Source: Thermodesulfobium narugense DSM 14796
Lineage (GTDB): Bacteria > Thermodesulfobiota > Thermodesulfobiia > Thermodesulfobiales > Thermodesulfobiaceae
Reading direction: 5' to 3'
Assembly (NCBI RefSeq): GCF_000212395.1
Contig: NC_015499.1
Coordinates: 1,834,866 to 1,898,865 of the forward strand
DNA length: 64,000 nt
The position numbers and the translations under genes were made by a program. The notes beneath the pieces were generated by a model. That model was not told the DNA's origin, ran no database searches, and saw only the letters and a program-made list of their open reading frames with translations. Of the stretch, positions 1-9,442 are shown in pieces. The first letter of the stretch is position 1. Each line of letters begins with the position of its first letter.

Positions 1-371
1 GAAATTTCAAAAAAATCGAAGAGGTTAAAAAATTAGATTTAATCGATGCAAGAAGATTTCTTCTCGGTATAAACGGCATTGGATATGAAACTGCTGATTC
101 TATTCTTCTTTATGCTCTTGAATACCCCATATTTGTAATTGACACATACACTCTAAGATGGCTCGAAAGGCTTAATATAAAATTTTCTGGTAACAAAAAG
201 GAGATTTATCATAAATCACAAGATTTCTTTATGAAGAATTTGCCAAATGAAACTGAATTGTTCAAAGAATATCACGCTCTAATTGTAAAACTTGGAAAAG
301 AATTTTGTAAGAAGAAACCAGATTGCAAAGAATGCCCTTTTCTTGTCAAAGCTCAACAACACTTTCTATAA
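1..371 (+). CDS. Endonuclease III-like HhH-GPD DNA repair protein, C-terminal part
   Basis: The gene enters from the left edge (reading frame begins at base 3), and 122 residues are visible. A helix-hairpin-helix segment LGINGIGYETADSILL lies at visible residues 21-36. It is followed by VIDTYTLR (45-52), whose Asp matches the catalytic Asp of HhH-GPD glycosylases. The C-terminus has Cys102, Cys108 and Cys111 (C-x5-C-x2-C), resembling the [4Fe-4S] loop of endonuclease III. The fourth Cys expected further on is absent, because the protein ends 11 residues later. This pattern fits the 'endonuclease III-related' branch better than classical Nth. The role would be excision of damaged bases. The stop overlaps the convergent efflux gene by 26 bases. 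Confidence 0.8.
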   Translation, partial: NFKKIEEVKKLDLIDARRFLLGINGIGYETADSILLYALEYPIFVIDTYTLRWLERLNIKFSGNKKEIYHKSQDFFMKNLPNETELFKEYHALIVKLGKEFCKKKPDCKECPFLVKAQQHFL

Positions 372-1977
372 CCTTTGAATCTTCTTTATTCTTTAGCTTA
401 TCAGGTCTAGTATCTCTAATTAGAAAGCTAAACAAAGTAGCTACAATAAATAGAAAGAGTATCCAAAAAAACGTAGTATTATAAGCCATAATAGCTGCAT
501 GACGGTCAATATAATTGCTCAAAATCGCAAAAGTCTTGTCCGGCAAATCAGCAGGTGTAGAGCCCGCATTTTGCATCAAAGCTCCACTTAGGCCAGCAAA
601 CCAAGTGCTAAGTATTGGAGACGTAGTAGCAGGGCTAACCAAAGAGCTTTGCGTATAAAATGGGTTGTTTGTAACGATGTGTTCTACCATATATGCTCTG
701 TTTATAGTTGTGGAGTTTTCAAGCATGGTAGCAAAAACAGCTATCCCAACGCTGCCACATACAGTTCTTATAAGATTAAAAAGTCCAGATGCTCCAAACA
801 TATACCTTTTTTCAACAGTCATTAGAGCTGCAGTGCTCAAGGACACAAATATAAAAGCAAAGGCAACTCCCTGAATTAACTGAGGAACCAGTATATCCCA
901 AGCATTAGTGTTAAGATTCATTACAGTTAGAGGGTAAAAGCTAATTGTAGCCAATACTGTAGCAATAAAAATCATCTTTTTTGGTCCCAAAAAATTATAT
1001 ATTCTTCCTGCAAGTGGCATGGCAAAAGCCATAGCAAGGCTTCTTGGCATAAGAGCCAAGCCAGATTCCATCACCGAATAACCAAGAAGGCTCTCAAAAA
1101 GCATCGGCAATAAAAACAAGCTCCCGAAGAGACCCATGCCAAAAATCCCACCAAGTGCAGTAGCACTGGTAAAGGATAGGTCCTTTAAAACCCTTAACTC
1201 AACAATAGGTTTATCAGTTTTTAACTCCCAAATTATAAACAATATAAGAGAAACTGCACTGGTAACAGCAAGTCTTACTATAAAATCAGACTCGAACCAA
1301 GAATTTTCCTGGCCTTTTTCGAGCATTATCTGTAGGGTTGAAAGGCCTATCGTCATTAATATAAGTCCTATATAATCAATTTTACCGGTATGTCTCTCTC
1401 GATCAGAAGACTCTTTTAAAAAGAAAGAGATTAGTATTAGGTTCAATATTATAAATGGCATATTTATATAAAAAATCCAGTTCCAGCTATAGTTATCAGT
1501 AATATAGCCGCCGAGTGTAGGTCCAATACCGGGTCCCAAAACAACCCCCATACCAAAGATACCCATAGCCTTTCCTTGTTCTTCTGGAGGAAACGTTTCT
1601 CTGAGAATTGCCTGTGACATAGGAATTAGAGCGCCGCCGCCCACCCCTTGGATAACTCTAAAAAAGATCATCGATTCCATATTCCAAGCAAGGCCGCACA
1701 AAAATGAACCTACTCCAAAAATAATCACGCTAAACGTGAAGAATCTTACTTTGCCAAACAAGTCGCTTAAAAAACCAACCGCGGGCATCACAACCACATT
1801 TGATAACATATATGCTGTTGAAACCCAGGTAATTTCAGTAACTGACGCACCAAGAGAACCCCTCATATTCGGCAAAGCAACGTTTACAATACTGGTGTCA
1901 AGGGCGGCTACCAGCGTGCTTATCATTATTGTAAGTGTTACCATCCATTTATTCGGTAAAGCAGTATCTGTAGACAT
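346..1977 (-). CDS. EmrB/QacA-type MFS multidrug exporter (DHA2, 14 TM)
   Basis: Drug:H+ antiporter of the inner membrane, 543 residues, the usual length for 14-TM DHA2 proteins. It has the DHA2 motif ALDTSIVNVALP in TM1, motif A (GFLSDLFGKVR) between TM2 and TM3, and motif C (LGPGIGPTLGG) in TM5. I start it at the ATG at 1977. The frame extends to a TTG at 2025, but that would add a non-family leader, and only a distant AAGGA precedes the ATG. It lies 130 nt downstream of an EmrA-type adaptor gene on the same strand, so the two probably form one export system. The substrate cannot be read from the sequence. Confidence 0.9.
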   Translation of the reverse strand: MSTDTALPNKWMVTLTIMISTLVAALDTSIVNVALPNMRGSLGASVTEITWVSTAYMLSNVVVMPAVGFLSDLFGKVRFFTFSVIIFGVGSFLCGLAWNMESMIFFRVIQGVGGGALIPMSQAILRETFPPEEQGKAMGIFGMGVVLGPGIGPTLGGYITDNYSWNWIFYINMPFIILNLILISFFLKESSDRERHTGKIDYIGLILMTIGLSTLQIMLEKGQENSWFESDFIVRLAVTSAVSLILFIIWELKTDKPIVELRVLKDLSFTSATALGGIFGMGLFGSLFLLPMLFESLLGYSVMESGLALMPRSLAMAFAMPLAGRIYNFLGPKKMIFIATVLATISFYPLTVMNLNTNAWDILVPQLIQGVAFAFIFVSLSTAALMTVEKRYMFGASGLFNLIRTVCGSVGIAVFATMLENSTTINRAYMVEHIVTNNPFYTQSSLVSPATTSPILSTWFAGLSGALMQNAGSTPADLPDKTFAILSNYIDRHAAIMAYNTTFFWILFLFIVATLFSFLIRDTRPDKLKNKEDSKVIESVVEL

Positions 1978-2107
1978 TATTAGTTTTTTCACATCCTTAG
2001 AATTGAAAATAAAGTATAAGCACAATAAATTAAAGTTTGTTTAATTCTTCATTTAGGAATGAAAACTTTAAACTAACTAATTAAAGTTGTTCAAAAAGGT
2101 CTGTTAA

Positions 2108-3193
2108 CTAAAATCCTGTATCCACATAAGGATTTACAGAAAGCCCAGGATAAAGAGGATGTTTAGGATCATATGGGCTATCAATTGCTATCCTCACAGG
2201 TACCCTCTGAACAACTTTGACGAAGTTTCCTGTAGCGTTCTCGGGTGGCAAAAGACTAAATACTGCTCCTGTGCCTGGTTGGAAACTTTCAACGTGCCCT
2301 TCAAACTTAATTCCAGGGTAAGCATCAACGTATATATCTACCTTTTGACCCACTCTCATCTTGTCAAGCTGAGTCTCTTTAAAGTTTGCAGTAACCCATA
2401 GATCATTCTTTTTTACTAAAATGAACAAAGTCTGACCCGGCACAGCATAGTTTCCTACTTCTGCAAACTTTTTTGCAATATAGCCGTCTTCTGGAGCATA
2501 AATTTTCGTTCTCTTAACGTTAACAAGGGCTTGATCCAGATTTGCCTTAGCTTGTTTAATAGCATATAAAGCTGTAACCTTTTGGGCCCTGATGGTGTCT
2601 AGAGCCGCCTTAGCCTGAGCAACGGCTTTTTTTGCGGCTTCCATTGCAGCTACAGCAGTCTTTTCCTTGGTAACATAGGTATCATAAACGTCAGCTGAGA
2701 CTGCATCTTGTTTGTAAAGATCTTCATACCTCACCTTTTCCTTTTGTGCAAGCTCTGCCTGTGCTTTAGCTGATGAATAGTTATCCATTGCTTGTTGCAA
2801 GGCAGCTTCAGCTTGTTTTTCAGAACTTTCGAGTTCATTGATTGTTGCCTTAGCTTTGTTTAGTGTAGCCTCGTTGAGATTAAGGGCATTTGTATAATCA
2901 GAAGTTTCAATTTCAGCTAGAACTTGACCTTTTTTCACTTCTTGATATCTCTCTACATTTACTGCAACAATCTTGCCTGATATCTCAGGAGAAATATAAA
3001 TATACGTGCCTTCAACATATGCATCGTCTGTGCTCTGGTGGGTAAGAGAATAAACTATCTTTTGGTAAGCAAAAGGAGAAAGTATTACAAGCACAACTAA
3101 GAGAAATATAAGAAAACCCTTTTTGGAAGGCTTTTTTGGCTGTGGGAGTTTAAACTTAGCCTTGATATTGTTTTCTTTAAGTTGGTCTGACAT
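2108..3193 (-). CDS. EmrA/HlyD-type membrane fusion (periplasmic adaptor) protein
   Basis: 361 residues with one N-terminal membrane segment (about 27-47), a split biotinyl-lipoyl-like domain (DDAYVEGTYIYISPEISG near 55-73), a long Ala/Lys/Glu-rich coiled-coil hairpin (about 95-220) and a C-terminal beta-barrel region. This is the architecture of EmrA/HlyD adaptors. These link an inner-membrane MFS pump to an outer-membrane channel, implying a diderm envelope. It is the first gene of the pair with the DHA2 exporter. ATG at 3193 follows a good AGGAGG site at 7 nt. A consensus promoter overlapped by an inverted repeat lies just upstream. No tolC-like gene is in the window. Confidence 0.88.
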   Translation of the reverse strand: MSDQLKENNIKAKFKLPQPKKPSKKGFLIFLLVVLVILSPFAYQKIVYSLTHQSTDDAYVEGTYIYISPEISGKIVAVNVERYQEVKKGQVLAEIETSDYTNALNLNEATLNKAKATINELESSEKQAEAALQQAMDNYSSAKAQAELAQKEKVRYEDLYKQDAVSADVYDTYVTKEKTAVAAMEAAKKAVAQAKAALDTIRAQKVTALYAIKQAKANLDQALVNVKRTKIYAPEDGYIAKKFAEVGNYAVPGQTLFILVKKNDLWVTANFKETQLDKMRVGQKVDIYVDAYPGIKFEGHVESFQPGTGAVFSLLPPENATGNFVKVVQRVPVRIAIDSPYDPKHPLYPGLSVNPYVDTGF

Positions 3194-3229
3194 AATTCCT
3201 CCTAAATAGTTTCTTATTGATAAAGTATT

Positions 3230-3258
3230 ATTTTAGTAAATACTGACCAATCAGTCAA
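3230..3258 (-). promoter_or_regulatory. Sigma-70-type promoter of the emrAB-like pair
   Basis: On the minus strand TTGACT (3258-3253) is separated by 17 nt from TAAAAT (3235-3230), about 37 nt before the adaptor start codon. Sequence and spacing are near consensus. The -35 box and the start of the spacer lie inside the TGAC-N6-GTCA repeat at 3244-3257. Confidence 0.7.
3244..3257. promoter_or_regulatory. Candidate repressor operator (TGAC-N6-GTCA) on the efflux promoter
   Basis: Inverted repeat TGAC-CAATCA-GTCA overlapping the -35 element of the efflux promoter. Arms of this kind at this position are typical of TetR/AcrR-family control of drug pumps. No TetR-type gene is adjacent, so the regulator is unknown and the assignment is an inference. 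Confidence 0.4.
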
Positions 3259-3395
3259 CCACATAATTTTATGTGAAAAATAGTCTAATTTAAAGATATA
3301 TATAATTAAAAATGACAGAGTTTCATCTTTGATAGTTGGTTGTTATAAATAACTTAATTTTTTGGATACAGAAAGAATTCTAATGAAAAAAGGTA

Positions 3396-3422
3396 TTTAC
3401 AAATTATTTAAAGTGATATAAT
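3396..3422 (+). promoter_or_regulatory. Possible promoter of the universal stress protein gene
   Basis: A perfect TATAAT (3417-3422) lies 33 nt before the start codon, with TTTACA (3396-3401) upstream. The spacer is only 15 nt, shorter than ideal, so the -35 assignment is weak. Confidence 0.4.
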
Positions 3423-3455
3423 TTAGTTAGTAAATATTTTAAGGAGGCGTTTGAC

Positions 3456-3872
3456 ATGGATCGGAAGTCTGTTTTGGTAGCCTTTAAGAACTTTAATGTA
3501 GACAGATCTGTCTTGAAAGAGGCTACAAGGATTGCAAGGTCAAATAATGCTGTCGTTTATCTTCTGAACATAGTCGAGCGCTCTAGTTTCCTTGGGGTAT
3601 ATAACCCTAATGCTGAAGAAGAACTTCTTAAAAAAGCAGAAAGCGAGATTGCAAAGGCAAAAGACTATCTCAGATCAGAAGGTGTCGAAGCGTTTGGACT
3701 TGTAAGATTTGGCGAAAGAAGTGAAATAATATGCGACGTTGCTAAAAAAATAAAACCAGTAAGAATTGTAATTGGAAACAGAGGGCTTAAAGGTATAAAG
3801 AGATTTTTGTTTGGTGGAGTACCAGAAAGAGTAGTAAAAACTTCGCCTTGCCCTGTATATGTTGTAGAATAG
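3456..3872 (+). CDS. Universal stress protein (UspA family), single domain
   Basis: 138 residues, one Usp domain. The N-terminal strand SVLVAFKNF and the C-terminal nucleotide-binding loop G-x2-G-x9-G (IGNRGLKG...FGG, about residues 109-124) place it with ATP-binding Usp proteins. However, the position after the last Gly is Gly-Val rather than the usual Ser/Thr. The end CPVYVVE is typical of the family. Start ATG 3456 has AAGGAGG at a suitable distance. It is a single gene between its own promoter and a strong terminator. The cellular role is stress-related but not predictable in detail. Confidence 0.88.
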   Translation: MDRKSVLVAFKNFNVDRSVLKEATRIARSNNAVVYLLNIVERSSFLGVYNPNAEEELLKKAESEIAKAKDYLRSEGVEAFGLVRFGERSEIICDVAKKIKPVRIVIGNRGLKGIKRFLFGGVPERVVKTSPCPVYVVE

Positions 3873-3892
3873 TTTAGAGAAAACAAACTTTG

Positions 3893-3920
3893 CCCCCGAA
3901 GTAAATTTTCGGGGGTTTTT
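3893..3920 (+). terminator. Rho-independent terminator after the usp gene
   Basis: 8-bp stem CCCCCGAA/TTCGGGGG (3893-3900 and 3908-3915) with a 7-nt loop, followed directly by a T tract on the plus strand. Confidence 0.9.
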
Positions 3921-3931
3921 ATTTTTTATAT

Positions 3932-6496
3932 TTATACAGTTTTCAAAAAATCTTTTAAAGCAATGATAGCAGAGTTAAGTTTGTTAATATTTTTAATCCC
4001 ACCTTGTGAAACCTTGTCTCGACCACCAGCTCCTCCACCCGTAACACTTGTAATGACCTTCGCTAATTCCTTTGCACTCAAACTTTGTGACAATTTGTCT
4101 GAAATCGACAATACGAAACTGGCGCTTTGATTATTAACCGAATAAATAAACAATATCAAATTATCAAAACGATTTCTTGCCAAATCAACAAAAAAAAGCA
4201 TATCTTCGCTAGCAAAACCATCTAAATTTTCAGAGTATAAGGAAAATTTCCCAATCTCTTCTACAGTAAGGTTGTTAGCTTTCATTCTCAAATAATTCAT
4301 GGTAACTTCTCTAAGTCGCTTTTTAGTTTCATCAAAATCTTTCAAAATAGAAAGTGACTTTTTCAGCGGAGAACCGCTTGCATCCAAAATTTTATCTATT
4401 TCATCAAGGTCTTTTCGTTTTTGTTGAAAATATTTTAAAGCTTTAAGTCCAGTAAACGCTTCAATCCTCCTAACAGAACTTGCAATAGACTCTTGTTTCA
4501 CAATAACAAATGTACCAATTTCACCAGTCATTTTCACATGAGTACCACCACACAGTTCTGAAGAAACGCTGTCAATACTTACCACTCTAACCCTGGACTT
4601 ATATTTGTCTGAAAACAAAGCTATAGCACCTGATTTTATTGCATCCTCAAGATCCATTTCCTGAACTATAACTTTAAAATTTTCCATTATTATTTTGTTT
4701 ACAGATCTTTCAATATCAGCAATATCTTCATCAGACAAAGCATTTGAAAAAAAGTCAAATCTTAATAGTTCATCTGAAACAAACGAACCTTTTTGTTTAA
4801 CAGTCTCACCAAATTTTTCTCTAAGTACAGCATGTAGAATATGAGTACAGGTATGATTGCTTGAAGATAATCTTCTACGCTTTATATCAATTTCTGCCTC
4901 TACATAATCCCCAGCGCAAAAGCTTCCAGATTCTACCTTCCCAAAATGAAATATTGCATCCTTTTCCCTTTGCACACTTGTTACTCTAAATGTAGAATTT
5001 TCTGATACAATATAGCCGATATCAGAAACCTGACCACCGCTCTCCGGATAAAAAGGAGTCTTATTCAGGATAATATAGCCTTCTTCCCCAGCTAATAGGC
5101 TTCTTACTTCATTATTATTTTTGTATATACCAAGTATTTTTGAATTAGTTTTAAGGTTATCATAACCAACAAATTCTGAAGTAAAAGAAGTAGTTATAAT
5201 TTCGTCTACAAACTGGGACCCCTGTCTAGAAAGATTCTTTCTTTGCATCAACAGTTCGTTAAATCCCTCAATATCAACCCCTATATTGAATTCTGCAGCC
5301 ATTTCTTTAGTTAACTCAACAGGAAAGCCATAAGTATCATAAAGCAAGAATGCAATTTCTCCAGAAATAATACCATCTTTTTTAATTTGAGGCATTAATT
5401 TGTTAAACATGCTTAAACCATCTTTGAGACTCTGAGAAAATTTTTCTTCTTCCGATCTTATAGCATCTATAATATAATCTTTTTTCTCAAAGAGTTCAGG
5501 ATATGAATGACGGTAAATGTTAGAAACGGTTGGAACTGCCTTATATATGAATGGAGTCTGATATCCTGACAAGTGTGAAAAGGTAAGAGCCCTTCTCAGA
5601 AGTCTTCTGACTACATAGCCCCTCCCTTCATTCGAAGGAAGTACCCCATCTGAAATTGCAAAAACAGCACCTCTTAGATGATCAGACATAACTCTTAATG
5701 GAATAATCCCTTTTCCTTTGTATTCTATTCCCGTAATAGAAGAGAGCTTTTCAATAATAGGATATATTAAGTCTGTCTCATAATTAGAATCCTTTCCTTG
5801 TAAAACTGAGGCTATCCTTTCAAGTCCCATTCCGGTATCTATACCCTTTTTACTAAGTAAAGTTAAGTTAGATTCTTCATCTCTATTGTACTGCATAAAA
5901 ACAAGATTCCAAATTTCAAGAAACCTATCACAATCACATAGAGGCGAACAATCAGGTCTCTTACAACCAAAATTTTCTCCTCTATCATAGTATATTTCAG
6001 AACAGGGGCCACAAGGACCTACGGGTCCAGCAGACCAAAAATTATCCTTTTCACCTGATCGATAAATCTTTTCAGCAGGTATGTCTAAAGACCTCCAAAT
6101 CTCATATGACTCATCGTCATCCTTGTATATAGTTATAAAAAGCCTTTCCTTTTGCAAATGTAAAACTTCTGTAACAAAAACCCACGCAAAAGGGATAGCT
6201 TTCTCTTTAAAGTAGTCGCCAAAGGAAAAGTTACCCAACATCTCAAAAAACGTATGATGTCTGGCGGTTTTTCCTACCTCTTCAATGTCATTGGTTCTCA
6301 AACATTTCTGAGAAGTGGTTGCTCTTTTGAAGGGCGGTTCTTCTCTTCCTAAAAAATATGGCTTGAATGGAACCATTCCTGCAATTGTAAACAAAATTGT
6401 TGGATCTTCTGGAACAAGCGAAAAACTTGGTAAAACAGTGTGGCCTCTCTCTTTAAAATAATTTAAAAAAAGGCGTCTAATGTCATCTGAAGTCAA
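3932..6496 (-). CDS. alaS: Alanyl-tRNA synthetase
   Basis: 854 residues, close to the bacterial norm. It charges tRNA-Ala and edits mischarged Ser/Gly. Class II motif 1 region (GHTVLPSFSLVP, about 18-29), motif 2 (RATTSQKCLRTND followed by HHTFFEMLGNFSFGDYF, about 58-94), editing-site metal ligands HTCTH (about 546-550) and CGGTH (about 649-653), and a C-terminal C-Ala domain with GGGAGGRDKVSQGG are all present. The start is TTG at 6496, because AGGAGG lies exactly 8 nt upstream. The ATG-like triplet at 6486 is out of frame. The usp terminator hairpin lies just beyond its end but has no T tract on this strand. Confidence 0.98.
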   Translation of the reverse strand: MTSDDIRRLFLNYFKERGHTVLPSFSLVPEDPTILFTIAGMVPFKPYFLGREEPPFKRATTSQKCLRTNDIEEVGKTARHHTFFEMLGNFSFGDYFKEKAIPFAWVFVTEVLHLQKERLFITIYKDDDESYEIWRSLDIPAEKIYRSGEKDNFWSAGPVGPCGPCSEIYYDRGENFGCKRPDCSPLCDCDRFLEIWNLVFMQYNRDEESNLTLLSKKGIDTGMGLERIASVLQGKDSNYETDLIYPIIEKLSSITGIEYKGKGIIPLRVMSDHLRGAVFAISDGVLPSNEGRGYVVRRLLRRALTFSHLSGYQTPFIYKAVPTVSNIYRHSYPELFEKKDYIIDAIRSEEEKFSQSLKDGLSMFNKLMPQIKKDGIISGEIAFLLYDTYGFPVELTKEMAAEFNIGVDIEGFNELLMQRKNLSRQGSQFVDEIITTSFTSEFVGYDNLKTNSKILGIYKNNNEVRSLLAGEEGYIILNKTPFYPESGGQVSDIGYIVSENSTFRVTSVQREKDAIFHFGKVESGSFCAGDYVEAEIDIKRRRLSSSNHTCTHILHAVLREKFGETVKQKGSFVSDELLRFDFFSNALSDEDIADIERSVNKIIMENFKVIVQEMDLEDAIKSGAIALFSDKYKSRVRVVSIDSVSSELCGGTHVKMTGEIGTFVIVKQESIASSVRRIEAFTGLKALKYFQQKRKDLDEIDKILDASGSPLKKSLSILKDFDETKKRLREVTMNYLRMKANNLTVEEIGKFSLYSENLDGFASEDMLFFVDLARNRFDNLILFIYSVNNQSASFVLSISDKLSQSLSAKELAKVITSVTGGGAGGRDKVSQGGIKNINKLNSAIIALKDFLKTV

Positions 6497-6573
6497 GGGG
6501 CAAACCTCCTACATTTCAATCTAAGCAAGAATTTAAATATTTTAAATATTATATCTATATTATATAAACAAAG

Positions 6574-7212
6574 TTACATAAAGCGTAGCACTTCACTAAC
6601 GCTTTTGCGTTTTGGTGGAACCAGATCTTTTATTGCAGGTTTTCCTAAAGGTATAGTAGCAACAATCTTATCATTTTCTTGAATCCCAAGAATCTTGCCC
6701 ATTTCCTTTCTTGCAATATTTGGTGCAGTCATCCAACAACTTCCATAACCTAATATATGTGCAGCAATCTGAAGTTGCAAAATACTTGCTGAAACGCTTT
6801 GTATTGATGCCTCGTAGGCAAAAGAAGGTTCATCTTCTTCTACAAAGTACTCATTTATAAAATCCATTACAGACTTGTATGGTTTCGCAATAGCAAATAT
6901 TACAACGGGAGCCTCTTTAAAGAAGGTAAAATAAAAACTCGATTTTGAAATGAGTTTTATCTGCCTGGCATCCTTTTCTTTATCAAGAGTAGATGCTAGA
7001 AATTCAAGCTTTTTGAGAACTGCATTTGCAAGCTCTTCCTTTACACCATTATCATACACCGCGACATATTCCCACGGTTGAGAATTAGTTGCAGATGGAG
7101 ACATAGTTGCGATATATATAATTTTTTCAATATCCTCTTTTGGGACTGAATCAGGTAAAAATTTTCTATGAGATCGCCTACTCAAAAGAACTTTAACAAA
7201 ATCTTCTTGCAT
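6574..7212 (-). CDS. Nitroreductase-family FMN oxidoreductase
   Basis: 212 residues when started at the ATG at 7212, the third of three consecutive ATGs and 6 nt after GGAGG. Family marks are the FMN phosphate-binding SRRSHRKF (near 10), SPSATNSQPWEYV (near 40), the central helix with GYGSCWMTAP, and IPLGKP near the end. Such flavoproteins reduce nitro compounds, quinones or other substrates with NAD(P)H, and the substrate here is unknown. It is the last gene of the lptA-lptF/G-DUF3084-nfeD-slipin run, 70 nt after the slipin gene. The frame can extend to a TTG at 7254, but no ribosome site supports that. Confidence 0.88.
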   Translation of the reverse strand: MQEDFVKVLLSRRSHRKFLPDSVPKEDIEKIIYIATMSPSATNSQPWEYVAVYDNGVKEELANAVLKKLEFLASTLDKEKDARQIKLISKSSFYFTFFKEAPVVIFAIAKPYKSVMDFINEYFVEEDEPSFAYEASIQSVSASILQLQIAAHILGYGSCWMTAPNIARKEMGKILGIQENDKIVATIPLGKPAIKDLVPPKRKSVSEVLRFM

Positions 7213-7282
7213 CATCATCCTCCATCTTATATTTTTACAAAAGAGATATCTCAAATGTGCAGATTTTGAAATTTTAAAATGC

Positions 7283-8089
7283 TTATTTATCCTCTTTTTC
7301 TACACTTTGTAAATATGCAGGATTGAAAATGTGGCTCAAGAGGTTTATTGGAATAGGAAGTATAGTAGTTGTGTTTCTCTCAGGAGAAATATCAGCAATT
7401 GTTTGTAAAAACCTTAGCTGAATGGTTAAGGGGTTCTGCGCCATAACTTCGGCAGCCTGTTTTAGTTTCTCTGATGCCTGAAATTCTCCATCTGCGATAA
7501 TAACCTTTGCTCTTCTGAGCCTTTCCGCTTCAGCCTGTTTAGCTATAGCCCTTTGCATCTCTTGAGGTATTTCAACGTCTTTTAACTCAACTACGCTTAC
7601 TTTAATGCCCCATGGGTTAGTTTGTTCGTCTATAATTTGTTGAAGTCTGTGGTTTATGGCTTCTCTTTGTGACAACATTTCATCAAGCTCAGATTGACCA
7701 AGAACTGATCTCAAAGTAGTTTGTGCAATTTGAGATGTGGCTCTCACAAAATTCTCAACTTTAAGCACTCCAAGTTCAGGATCAACTAATCTAAAATATA
7801 CTACTGCATTTACCCTCACAGGAACATTATCCTTTGTAATGATCTCTTGTGGAGGGACGTCCATTGTAATAGTTCTTAAATCTACCTTTACCATTCTTTC
7901 AACAAAAGGAATTAAAAGTATAAGACCTGGTCCTCTCACTCCTACAAATCTTCCTAATCTAAAAACAACACCTCTTTCATACTCCTGAGTAATTCTTATA
8001 GCACTTGGAAGAACTATTGCAATTACAAATATTACAAATAAAATAAAAATTAAAACTGAACTAAAAGCAAATCTAACAATCTCGTACAT
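7283..8089 (-). CDS. Slipin (stomatin/SPFH family) membrane protein
   Basis: 268 residues. An N-terminal hydrophobic hairpin/TM (about 8-32) is followed by an SPFH domain: [18 protein letters not shown], then the [19 protein letters not shown] region, and an Ala/Glu-rich coiled region [17 protein letters not shown]. This is the slipin partner of the NfeD protease encoded immediately upstream (50-nt gap). Slipin-NfeD pairs are a recurrent bacterial and archaeal operon in which the slipin scaffolds the membrane protease. AGGAGG precedes ATG 8089 by 6 nt. Anchoring in the cytoplasmic membrane is expected. Confidence 0.93.
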   Translation of the reverse strand: MYEIVRFAFSSVLIFILFVIFVIAIVLPSAIRITQEYERGVVFRLGRFVGVRGPGLILLIPFVERMVKVDLRTITMDVPPQEIITKDNVPVRVNAVVYFRLVDPELGVLKVENFVRATSQIAQTTLRSVLGQSELDEMLSQREAINHRLQQIIDEQTNPWGIKVSVVELKDVEIPQEMQRAIAKQAEAERLRRAKVIIADGEFQASEKLKQAAEVMAQNPLTIQLRFLQTIADISPERNTTTILPIPINLLSHIFNPAYLQSVEKEDK

Positions 8090-8138
8090 CTTAACCTCCT
8101 TTCAAAACTTTTTAATATAGTTTAGTTAATTATATAAC

Positions 8139-9440
8139 TTAAGTTGTTTCTACTTTTCTCACTTTAAGCACAATACCTTCTTTCCCTACTATTTTTACCA
8201 TATCGCCAACTTTATAAATTTGATCGTCTACTGGTTTTGCACTCCAAAGTTCTCCATCGAAAAAAACTAAAAGCAATTTTGTGCCTTCTCTGACATCTTT
8301 TACTTCGACTTCCTTGTCAATAATATTGGAAAAATCTATAAATGGCTTTTTTCTTCTGGTTCCTAGAACAAGATAAAAAAGCATAGCTATCAATAAACCA
8401 GTTAATATAGCAGCCGGGATTGCAACTGTAAGAACTGATGGATAGCCCAATCTTTCAGAAGGTTCAAAAAGCATGAACATCCCAAAAACTAAACTTATAA
8501 TACCACCTATAGTCAAAATACCGAAAGAGGATACAAAAATCTCTGTAACAAAAAGAACAACAGCAAATCCTATAAAAAGTAGTCCTGTGATATTAAATGG
8601 TATATTCCCAAGCGCAAAAAATGATAACACAACGCATATGAAACCAATAATTCCTGGAAAAATTAACCCAGGACTTGCCAACTCAAATATAATTCCATAG
8701 ATTCCGATCATCATTAATATACTTGCCACAGTAGGATTTGAAATAAGATGTAAAAAATTTTCAAAAAAAGACATTTTATAATACACAAAATTTGGCTCTA
8801 AATTTAAGGTCACTTTATTATTATCAGCTACAACTGTCCTACCATTCGCTTGAGAAACTAAAGAATCTAAATCTTTAGCCACCATATCTACTGCACCTTC
8901 TTTAAGTGCCTCTGAATCGTTTAGACTTTGACTATTTAATACCGAGTTTTGAGCCCAATTTTCATTTCTTCCATGAATTTTCGCAAGACTCCTAATATAT
9001 GAAGCTGCATCTTGAGCTGCCTTTTCAAGTAGGGTCTTATCATTTCCCCCTCCAATCATCACAGGATGAGCAGCGCCTATAGAAGTATTGGGAGACATAA
9101 CAGCCAAAGAGGACGCTTCTACAATAAAAGTACCTGCAGATGCTGCCCTTGCACCAGATGGGTATACAAAGCTTGCAACAGGCACCTTTGATTTTAAAAT
9201 AGATTGAACTATCTCTCTCATAGATTGATCAAGCCCCCCAGGCGTATCAAGTTCTATTACTATAAGTGACATATTATTGTTGTTTGCGCTATCAATACCA
9301 CTTTTTATATACCTTGCCACCACGGGGTCTATTGCACCATTAACCTGTAGAACTAAAATTCCTCCTGCATAAGCTTTATGAAAAAAAGACAAAGTAAAAC
9401 AAAACAAAAAAGTTATGATTATAAGATTAAAATATCTCAT
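8139..9440 (-). CDS. NfeD-type membrane-bound serine protease (ClpP-class, STOPP)
   Basis: 433 residues: signal-like N-terminus (1-25), ClpP-fold protease domain (about 26-215), four or so TM segments (about 225-365) and a C-terminal OB-fold NfeD domain (about 375-430). The catalytic Ser is in GARAASAGTFI (about residue 102). The family catalytic Lys is expected around SYIRSLAKIHGR, and DTPGG is also conserved. Homologues cleave the C-terminus of the partner slipin. The ATG lies 2 nt after the stop of the DUF3084 gene and no clear Shine-Dalgarno site is seen, so translational coupling is likely. Confidence 0.93.
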   Translation of the reverse strand: MRYFNLIIITFLFCFTLSFFHKAYAGGILVLQVNGAIDPVVARYIKSGIDSANNNNMSLIVIELDTPGGLDQSMREIVQSILKSKVPVASFVYPSGARAASAGTFIVEASSLAVMSPNTSIGAAHPVMIGGGNDKTLLEKAAQDAASYIRSLAKIHGRNENWAQNSVLNSQSLNDSEALKEGAVDMVAKDLDSLVSQANGRTVVADNNKVTLNLEPNFVYYKMSFFENFLHLISNPTVASILMMIGIYGIIFELASPGLIFPGIIGFICVVLSFFALGNIPFNITGLLFIGFAVVLFVTEIFVSSFGILTIGGIISLVFGMFMLFEPSERLGYPSVLTVAIPAAILTGLLIAMLFYLVLGTRRKKPFIDFSNIIDKEVEVKDVREGTKLLLVFFDGELWSAKPVDDQIYKVGDMVKIVGKEGIVLKVRKVETT

Positions 9441-9442
9441 AA

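Noticed and set aside
3893..3920. Bidirectional terminator also serving alaS
   Set aside because: On the minus strand the stem is followed by AAAGTTTG rather than a T tract, so support for alaS termination is weak.
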